10,215 nt of DNA from positions 1-10,215 of the forward strand of contig JADGRS010000080.1 of the NCBI GenBank assembly GCA_017880705.1, in the 5' to 3' direction. Within the stretch, counting starts at the first letter, position 1, and each line of letters opens with the position of its first letter. This DNA is from Burkholderiales bacterium (GTDB lineage Bacteria > Pseudomonadota > Gammaproteobacteria > Burkholderiales > Usitatibacteraceae). Shown here one piece after another: positions 5,857 to 10,215 of the stretch. Under the pieces are notes generated by a model that saw only the letters and a program-made list of their open reading frames with translations, made no database searches and was not told the DNA's origin. The translations under genes were made by a program, and so were the position numbers.

Positions 5857-7469
5857 CGGCTGTCGGCCAGGATGAATTCCGCGCCGCGCTCCGCGATCAT
5901 GTACGTGGGCGCATTGGTATTGCCCGAGGTGATGCGCGGCATGATGGATGCATCGACGACGCGAAGGCCCTCGATCCCGTGCACGCGCAATCGATCGTCG
6001 ACGACCGCCCGCGCGTCACGCCCCATCCTGCAGGTTCCGACCGGATGGAAGATCGTGGTTCCGAGATCTCCCGCGGCCTCGACGAGCTTTTCGTCGGACT
6101 GCGCGGCGGCGCCGGGCCGCCACTCCTCGGGGGAATAGCGTGCGAGCGCCGCCGCCGCCATGATTCGCCGCGTCATGCGCATCGAGCGCGCGGCGACGGC
6201 CTGGTCATCGGGAGTCGAGAGATAGTTCAGCCGGATCTCGGGCGCGGCCATGGCATCGGCCGAGCGAATGCGCACGGCTCCGCGCGAGGTCGGGCGCAGG
6301 TTGCAAACCGAAGGCGTGATCGCCGGAAAGGGATGCAGGGGATCGCCGAACTTCTCGAGCGACAGCGGTTGCACATGCCACTCGATGTCGGGCGTGGCTT
6401 CGCGCGGGTCGCTCTTCGCGAAGGCGCCGAGCTGCGAGGGCGGCATCGTCAGCGGTCCCGTCTTGAAGAGCAGGTATTCGAGCCCCATCGCGACCTTGCC
6501 GAGCCAGCGATTGGAACGCTCGTTAAGTGTCGGGCCCTTCACCTTCCACACCATCCGGATCTGCAAGTGGTCGTGAAGATTGTCGCCGACGCCCGCAGAC
6601 TCGTGGACCACGGGGATCGAGAATTGTTGTAACAAATTGCTCGGGCCGATGCCGGAGAGCTGCAGGATCTGCGGCGAGCCGATCGAGCCCGCGGCGAGGA
6701 TCACCGCCTTGCGCGCGCGGGCCACGCCCTCGCCCTTGCCTTCCACGACGAGCTCGATGCCCGTGGCCCGCTTGATGCCATCCCGGGTCTCGACAAGGAC
6801 CTTCCGCGTGTGGGCCTTCGTGATGAGGGCGAGATTCGCGCGCCCGAGGGCCGGTCGCAGGAAGGCGTTGGTCGCGCTCCAGCGGCGCCCGCCCCGCTGG
6901 TTCATGTGGAAGTACGCGTTGCCGAAGTTGTCGCCGCGATTGAATTCCTCGACCTTGGGAATGCCGCACTCCGCGGCCGCGTCGCGCCATGCGTCGAGGA
7001 TTTCCCACTTCACGCGCGGCTCCTCCACGAAGAGCTCGCCGTCGCCGCCGTGGTGCTCGTTGGCCCCGCCGAAATGCCGCTCCGCGCGCTTGAAGTACGG
7101 CAGGACATCATTCCACGACCAGCCGCGATTGCCGAGGGACTCCCAATGGTCGTAGTCGACCTTCTGCCCGCGCATGTACACCATCGCGTTGATCGAGGAG
7201 CATCCGCCGAGCACCTTGCCGCGCGCGTAGCCGAGGCTGCGGCCGTTGAGGCCCGGCTCGCTCTCCGTGCGGAAGCACCAGTCGGTGCGCGGGTTGCCGA
7301 TCGTGTAGAGATAGCCGACCGGGATGTCGATCCAGAACCAGTCGTCCTTGCCGCCCGCTTCCACGAGGAGGACGCTGTGCTTTTCGTCCTTCGTGAGGCG
7401 ATTGGCGAGCACGCAGCCGGCGCTGCCGGCACCGACGACTATGTAGTCATACTCCCCGAACGATTCCAT
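5853..7469 (-). CDS. GMC-family FAD-dependent oxidoreductase (choline dehydrogenase-like)
   Basis: GMC enzymes oxidise primary or secondary alcohols to aldehydes or ketones using bound FAD. This 538-residue protein is a full-length member. The FAD Rossmann motif is VGAGSAG (12-18) with the ribose-binding glutamate in LLVEAGG (Glu37). GMC signature 1 lies around GKVLGGCSSINAMVYMRG (84-101), and signature 2 is GSIGSPQILQLSGIGP (261-276). The catalytic histidine is His475 in FHPVGTCRMG, and the second active-site position is Asn519 in SGNTNAPTYMIAERGAEFI (515-533). It has no signal peptide and should be cytoplasmic, unlike both neighbours. The ATG lies 39 bases after the stop of the upstream six-cysteine gene, with no convincing ribosome site, and the stop overlaps the next gene. 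The alcohol substrate is unknown. A run of A/T-rich codons occurs just after signature 2. Its neighbours suggest an alcohol whose aldehyde could feed the Mo hydroxylase, an inference only. Confidence 0.95.
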   Translation of the reverse strand: MESFGEYDYIVVGAGSAGCVLANRLTKDEKHSVLLVEAGGKDDWFWIDIPVGYLYTIGNPRTDWCFRTESEPGLNGRSLGYARGKVLGGCSSINAMVYMRGQKVDYDHWESLGNRGWSWNDVLPYFKRAERHFGGANEHHGGDGELFVEEPRVKWEILDAWRDAAAECGIPKVEEFNRGDNFGNAYFHMNQRGGRRWSATNAFLRPALGRANLALITKAHTRKVLVETRDGIKRATGIELVVEGKGEGVARARKAVILAAGSIGSPQILQLSGIGPSNLLQQFSIPVVHESAGVGDNLHDHLQIRMVWKVKGPTLNERSNRWLGKVAMGLEYLLFKTGPLTMPPSQLGAFAKSDPREATPDIEWHVQPLSLEKFGDPLHPFPAITPSVCNLRPTSRGAVRIRSADAMAAPEIRLNYLSTPDDQAVAARSMRMTRRIMAAAALARYSPEEWRPGAAAQSDEKLVEAAGDLGTTIFHPVGTCRMGRDARAVVDDRLRVHGIEGLRVVDASIMPRITSGNTNAPTYMIAERGAEFILADSR

Positions 7470-7475
7470 CGAGGG

Positions 7476-7485
7476 ATGCTAGCAG
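7476..7485 (-). promoter_or_regulatory. Candidate extended -10 element before the GMC gene
   Basis: The 39-base gap contains CTGCTAGCAT on the minus strand. It can be read as an extended -10 (TGn followed by TAGCAT, four of six consensus matches). A start about 7 bases downstream would fall at the GMC start codon, giving a leaderless message, which would fit the missing ribosome site. The identical ten bases occur upstream of the paralog gene at 8638-8647. No -35 is visible, so the call is weak. Confidence 0.2.
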
Positions 7486-7508
7486 GGAAAGCGCCGCGGC
7501 CGCGACGA

Positions 7509-8612
7509 TCAGGGGCCGCGCGGAGCCTGGAGGGCAGCGGTCTGAGGCTCGGGCCCCGGATAGAAGTGGAAGAAGGACCAGTCGTTGTTCCCGACTGCGT
7601 TGCGGATCGCGGCCTCGTAGGTCGCCATCACCTGCGAGGAGCTCGGCGAAGCCGCGTAGTACATGAGGTAGTCGCGAAGGCTGTTGGCGTCGCAGTGCCC
7701 ACTCATCGCGCAACCGTTTTGCACCCACGACGAATCCGGGCCGCACGCAAATCCGTAGTCGCAGCCTACGAGAGCTCCCGCCATGTACGCGGCGCTTACG
7801 TCGAGCGGGCGATCCTGCGCGTCGCGCAGGCTCATGTTCTGGTAGGTGCCCATGAGCGTGTTCATCGCCAAGCGCATCGCGTAAGGATCGCCCGATCCGA
7901 TCGCCTGCTTGAGCGTCTCGACGTTCGCATCGCTGATGCGCGGAATGCTGTCCGGGCCGAACTTCATCTTGCCGTCGGGGCCGCGGCGTTGGTCATCGAG
8001 ATCCTGCCGCACCAGGGCGGCGCGCGCCTTGGGATCGCCGCCGGCGGCTCCCGCCTCGAGCAGGCTGCGGATCTCCTTGCGCGATGTCTCCACGTTGGCG
8101 ATTTCGGCGCAGGCGTCGAAATTGATCTCGTCGAACGCGGCGACACGCTTGTCGCGGTCGGGATCGTCGGGCCCGAGCGACGCGAGATAGCGCGCCCTTG
8201 CCTCGGAACCTCCCAGCTTCCAACGAGGGAAGCGCTCCGGCTCGTTCTCGGCGATCTTCGCGCAGCGTTGAAGCATCTCCGCGAGCATCCACTGCTCCTC
8301 GGCGGTGCGATCGGTGGATTTCGAGAGCCTCGCGTAGATCGCGGCGTAGGACTTCGCATCGTGGAATTCGCGTAGCGTGGGCGGAAGCTTGCGCGCCTGC
8401 GAGGCTTGCGCGCCCGACGGCCGGGATCGCGGCGCGATGGCAAGCACCGCGTCCGGCGCGAGTGAACCCTTCGCGGCCCGCGACGCCGCGTCCTGGCCTC
8501 GGCCGTTCGAGGCCGACGGCGCCGTCGATTCGTCACTCGCGTTGCGCAGCATGATCGCCGCGCCGATGACGACCAGCACCACAGCCAGTACCGTGTAGAC
8601 CGCTCTCGACAT
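7509..8612 (-). CDS. Signal-anchored six-cysteine protein of unknown function (paralog 1)
   Basis: No named family is recognised. The 367-residue protein starts with a strongly hydrophobic segment (residues 5-22, VYTVLAVVLVVIGAAIML), a signal peptide or N-terminal anchor, followed by a Ser/Ala-rich linker. Cysteines at 117, 168, 284, 290, 301 and 307 match those of the protein at 4741-5856 almost position for position. Shared blocks include MLAEMLQRC, DPDRDKRVAAFDE, AGAAGGDPKA, SDANVETLKQAIGSGDPYAM, and the C-terminal CDYGFAC, NGCAMSGHC and SLRDYLMYYAASPSSSQ. An internal duplication of one ancestral gene on either side of the GMC gene, or insertion of the GMC gene between the copies, would explain this. 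The start at 8612 places the hydrophobic segment at the N-terminus; an in-frame ATG at 8639 would add nine residues (MATSSCGAG). Much longer upstream extensions are shadows of the divergent gene. It is the first gene of the minus-strand run. Confidence 0.85.
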   Translation of the reverse strand: MSRAVYTVLAVVLVVIGAAIMLRNASDESTAPSASNGRGQDAASRAAKGSLAPDAVLAIAPRSRPSGAQASQARKLPPTLREFHDAKSYAAIYARLSKSTDRTAEEQWMLAEMLQRCAKIAENEPERFPRWKLGGSEARARYLASLGPDDPDRDKRVAAFDEINFDACAEIANVETSRKEIRSLLEAGAAGGDPKARAALVRQDLDDQRRGPDGKMKFGPDSIPRISDANVETLKQAIGSGDPYAMRLAMNTLMGTYQNMSLRDAQDRPLDVSAAYMAGALVGCDYGFACGPDSSWVQNGCAMSGHCDANSLRDYLMYYAASPSSSQVMATYEAAIRNAVGNNDWSFFHFYPGPEPQTAALQAPRGP

Positions 8613-8637
8613 GCCGGCCCCGCAGGATGAAGTTGCC

Positions 8638-8647
8638 ATGCTAGCAG
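8638..8647 (-). promoter_or_regulatory. Candidate extended -10 element before the six-cysteine paralog 1 gene
   Basis: CTGCTAGCAT on the minus strand fits an extended -10 (TGn-TAGCAT) and is identical over ten bases to a site in front of the GMC gene. A transcript starting about 7 bases downstream would have a leader of roughly 19 bases to the ATG at 8612. The alternative ATG at 8639 would then lie inside the promoter, which favours the 8612 start. Without a -35 this remains tentative. Confidence 0.25.
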
Positions 8648-8678
8648 CGGCGAACCTGCCTGCGCGGGTGGGAAATGC

Positions 8679-8690
8679 CGTGCCGGCACG
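8679..8690. repeat. Perfect 12-bp palindrome CGTGCCGGCACG (possible operator)
   Basis: The two 6-base halves CGTGCC and GGCACG are exact reverse complements with no spacer; the symmetry stops at the flanking bases. It lies about midway between two divergent genes, a usual place for a dimeric regulator to bind. G+C-rich palindromes also arise by chance, and no regulator gene is in the window. Confidence 0.35.
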
Positions 8691-8725
8691 CGCCACGCCT
8701 TTCTTGCGACAATGGCCCCAACGAC

Positions 8726-8730
8726 GGGAG
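8726..8730 (+). promoter_or_regulatory. Ribosome binding site deciding the SDR start
   Basis: GGGAG lies 8 bases before the ATG at 8739. It favours that codon over the in-frame ATG at 8712, which has no such site and would add nine residues before the nucleotide-binding fold. Confidence 0.6.
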
Positions 8731-8738
8731 CGCGGCGC

Positions 8739-9674
8739 ATGCACACGATACTGGGGGCGGGTGGCACGATCGGAACGCAGCTCGTGAAGGAGCTCGCGCG
8801 AGCGGGGCGGCCCGTGCGCCTCGTCGCTCGCAATCCCAGGAGCGTGCCCGGAGCAACCGAGGTCGTGCCCGCGGATATCTCGATCCCGGAGCAGGCGATG
8901 CGCGCCGTCTCCGGCGCCACCGTGGTGTACCTGCTGGTCGGACTCAAGTACGACCTGGGAACCTGGCGGGAGCTGTGGCCGCGCATCATGGGCAACGCGA
9001 TCGAGGCCTGCAAGCGCGCGAACGTCCCGTTGGTCTTCTTCGACAACGTCTACATGTATGGCAAGGTCCGTGGCGCCATGACCGAGGAGACGCCATTCAA
9101 TCCCTGCAGCCGGAAGGGAGAAATCCGTGCGCGGATCGCGACGACCCTGCTCGATGAAATGAAGGCCGGCAACCTCCGGGCGATGATCGCGCGCTCGGCC
9201 GACTTCTACGGTCCCGATGCGAGGACGAGCGTGGCAAACATGCTCGTCTTCGACAAGCTCGCGAAGGGACAAACGGCCTCATGGCTGGTGAACGACTCGG
9301 TCGCGCATTCGTTCACGTATACGCCGGATGCCGCAAGAAGCGTGGCCTTGCTCGCGGCGGACGAATCGGCCTGGGGCCAGACCTGGCATGTGGCGACGGC
9401 TTCGAGCCCGCCGACGGGAAAGGAATTCATCGAGAGGGTGGCGCGGGAATTCGGCGTCGCGCCGAAGTCTCGCGTTCTCGGCCGCCCGCTCATCAGGATC
9501 GCAGGCTGGTTCAACTCCGACATCCGCGAGTCCTACGAGATGCTTTACCAGTCCGATTCGGAATATCTCTTCGACTCGACGAAGCTCTCGAAAGCGTTCG
9601 GCATCGAGCCCACCTCCTACACCGAAGGAATCGGGCACACCGCGGCGGCCTACAAGTCCTCGCCCGTCGAGTAA
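8739..9674 (+). CDS. Atypical extended SDR, NAD-dependent epimerase/dehydratase family protein
   Basis: The 311-residue protein has an N-terminal Rossmann fold starting almost at residue 1: MHTILGAGGTIG, with the dinucleotide motif GAGGTIG at 6-12. It continues through VVPADI (42-47) and the VYLLVG strand (63-68), in the order usual for extended short-chain dehydrogenases. After the DNVYMYGKV segment (102-110), the usual serine-tyrosine-lysine site is altered. Where family members normally have a Pro-x-x-Tyr-x-x-x-Lys type motif, this one reads NPCSRKGEIRARI (121-133) with no tyrosine; Tyr105 and Lys109 do form a YxxxK spacing, but at an earlier position. A nucleotide-sugar type epimerase or reductase role is therefore not assured, and a binding or reductase function on another substrate is equally possible. 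The ATG at 8739 is chosen for its GGGAG site and because the fold starts there. It is transcribed away from the long minus-strand run and ends 28 bases from a convergent gene. Confidence 0.88.
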   Translation: MHTILGAGGTIGTQLVKELARAGRPVRLVARNPRSVPGATEVVPADISIPEQAMRAVSGATVVYLLVGLKYDLGTWRELWPRIMGNAIEACKRANVPLVFFDNVYMYGKVRGAMTEETPFNPCSRKGEIRARIATTLLDEMKAGNLRAMIARSADFYGPDARTSVANMLVFDKLAKGQTASWLVNDSVAHSFTYTPDAARSVALLAADESAWGQTWHVATASSPPTGKEFIERVAREFGVAPKSRVLGRPLIRIAGWFNSDIRESYEMLYQSDSEYLFDSTKLSKAFGIEPTSYTEGIGHTAAAYKSSPVE

Positions 9675-9690
9675 GCCGCATTGTCGCGGC
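9675..9690. terminator. Short hairpin between convergent genes
   Basis: GCCGC (9675-9679) and GCGGC (9686-9690) can form a 5-bp G+C stem with a 6-base loop immediately after the SDR stop codon, inside the 28-base gap between the convergent genes. No T tract follows on either strand, so it does not look like a classical intrinsic terminator. Its position is the main argument. Confidence 0.25.
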
Positions 9691-9702
9691 GCAGGGCTTC
9701 GT

Positions 9703-10215
9703 TCAGGCGGCGCCTCGAGGTAGCCGCCCCGCGGCTTTCCGCGCTTCGTACGTCTTCAGGTGCGTGAAGGCGAGCGCGAGGACCGTATCGTCGATGCCGT
9801 GCCTGCGCGCGCGCTCGAGCATCCAGCCGACGATGTGATCGCCCTCGACGCGGCCGCCCGCTTCGAGGTCGCGCAGCATCGAGGCGCTCCAGGTGCCCTC
9901 GGGATCGGTCAGCCGGTTGCGCGCGAACTCGACCGCGCCGCCGCGCGGCGGATAGCCTTCGGCCGTGGCGATCGCGACGTTCGCCGCGAGCACGCGCTCG
10001 ACGGCCTCCTTCCCTCCGGGCGCGGCGACGATCTCGCGCACGTTGCCGCGGAAAAGGCACGTGGTCGCGGCGAGCGCCGCGAGGAACACGACTTTCTCCC
10101 ACATCTCCTGCACGATGTCGGGCGAGACCTTCCAGTCGACGTTGGTCTTCGAGAACGCCTCGCCCAACGCCTGGGCGCGCGCGGAAGGCTTCTTGTCGCG
10201 CTCGCCGAAGACGAT
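9703..10215 (-). CDS. Ketopantoate reductase (PanE/ApbA) family protein, C-terminal part
   Basis: The reading frame is open to the right window edge, so the N-terminal NADPH-binding domain lies outside; 170 residues are visible. They begin IVFGERDKKPS and pass through VDWKVSPDIVQEMWEKVVFL, which contains the lysine of the W-E-K motif that opens the helical substrate domain in this family. The remaining helical domain includes FRGNVREIVAAPGG, a TWSASMLRDLEAGGRVEGDHIVG segment that is highly typical, and a final HLKTYEARKAAGR helix. The family reduces 2-dehydropantoate to pantoate in coenzyme A synthesis, but it also contains many paralogs acting on other 2-oxo acids. I therefore do not assign panE. 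The gene converges on the SDR gene and has no visible link to the sox cluster. Confidence 0.88.
   Translation of the reverse strand: MVFGERDKKPSARAQALGEAFSKTNVDWKVSPDIVQEMWEKVVFLAALAATTCLFRGNVREIVAAPGGKEAVERVLAANVAIATAEGYPPRGGAVEFARNRLTDPEGTWSASMLRDLEAGGRVEGDHIVGWMLERARRHGIDDTVLALAFTHLKTYEARKAAGRLPRGAA

Larger units (their letters stand above)
8613..8738. promoter_or_regulatory. Divergent intergenic region
   Basis: These 126 bases separate the start of the minus-strand run from the plus-strand SDR gene, so promoters for both directions should lie here. It holds a perfect 12-bp palindrome (8679-8690), a -10-like CTGCTAGCAT on the minus strand (8647-8638), a weak plus-strand -10-like GACAAT (8708-8713), and the SDR ribosome site. 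No consensus -35 hexamer is evident in either direction. Confidence 0.6.

Noticed and set aside
8640..9272. N-terminal extension of the six-cysteine paralog 1 frame
   Set aside because: It is antisense to the SDR gene and would bury the signal-anchor segment inside the protein.
1..10215. Mobile elements, tRNA or rRNA genes, CRISPR arrays, toxin-antitoxin pairs, phage genes
   Set aside because: I looked on both strands and saw no transposase, integrase, regular spaced repeats, long terminal inverted repeats or tRNA-like folds.

Overview
The window is a G+C-rich stretch of bacterial chromosome. Codon third positions are almost all G or C, and the protein types (SoxXYZA, an isoquinoline 1-oxidoreductase-type molybdenum hydroxylase, a choline dehydrogenase-like GMC flavoenzyme, a ketopantoate reductase-like protein) fit a proteobacterium, most likely a betaproteobacterium. 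That placement is inferred from protein character only. No rRNA, tRNA, CRISPR array, insertion sequence or phage gene is visible.

Layout. Nearly everything from 8612 down to 61 lies on the minus strand, in nine closely packed genes. In transcription order they are: a secreted six-cysteine protein (8612-7509); a GMC FAD oxidoreductase (7469-5853); a second secreted six-cysteine protein paralogous to the first (5856-4741); a [2Fe-2S] subunit (4688-4191) and a Tat-exported molybdopterin subunit (4181-2034) of an aldehyde/N-heterocycle dehydrogenase; then soxX (2037-1630), soxY (1633-1175), soxZ (1162-842) and soxA (825-61). Three junctions overlap by 4 bases (GMC/second six-Cys protein, molybdopterin subunit/soxX, soxX/soxY). 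The largest gap is 52 bases, so one long operon is possible. Divergent to it, across a 126-base intergenic region with a perfect 12-bp palindrome, is an atypical extended SDR gene (8739-9674, plus strand). Converging on that is the 3' part of a ketopantoate reductase-family gene (9703 to the window edge, minus strand). At the left edge a few codons may be the end of a plus-strand gene.

How the genes may work together. SoxXA and SoxYZ are the periplasmic cytochrome and carrier parts of the thiosulfate-oxidising system, but no soxB or soxCD is in the window. SoxY does not end in the usual GGCGG swinging arm; it ends in TAAACLDESLL with one cysteine. soxX is translationally coupled to the molybdenum hydroxylase rather than to another sox gene. 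The most interesting reading is a non-standard Sox carrier module tied to an alcohol/aldehyde-type oxidation route (GMC, then Mo hydroxylase), with two paralogous exported cysteine-rich proteins of unknown function. This is a hypothesis built from gene order and motifs, not a demonstrated pathway.
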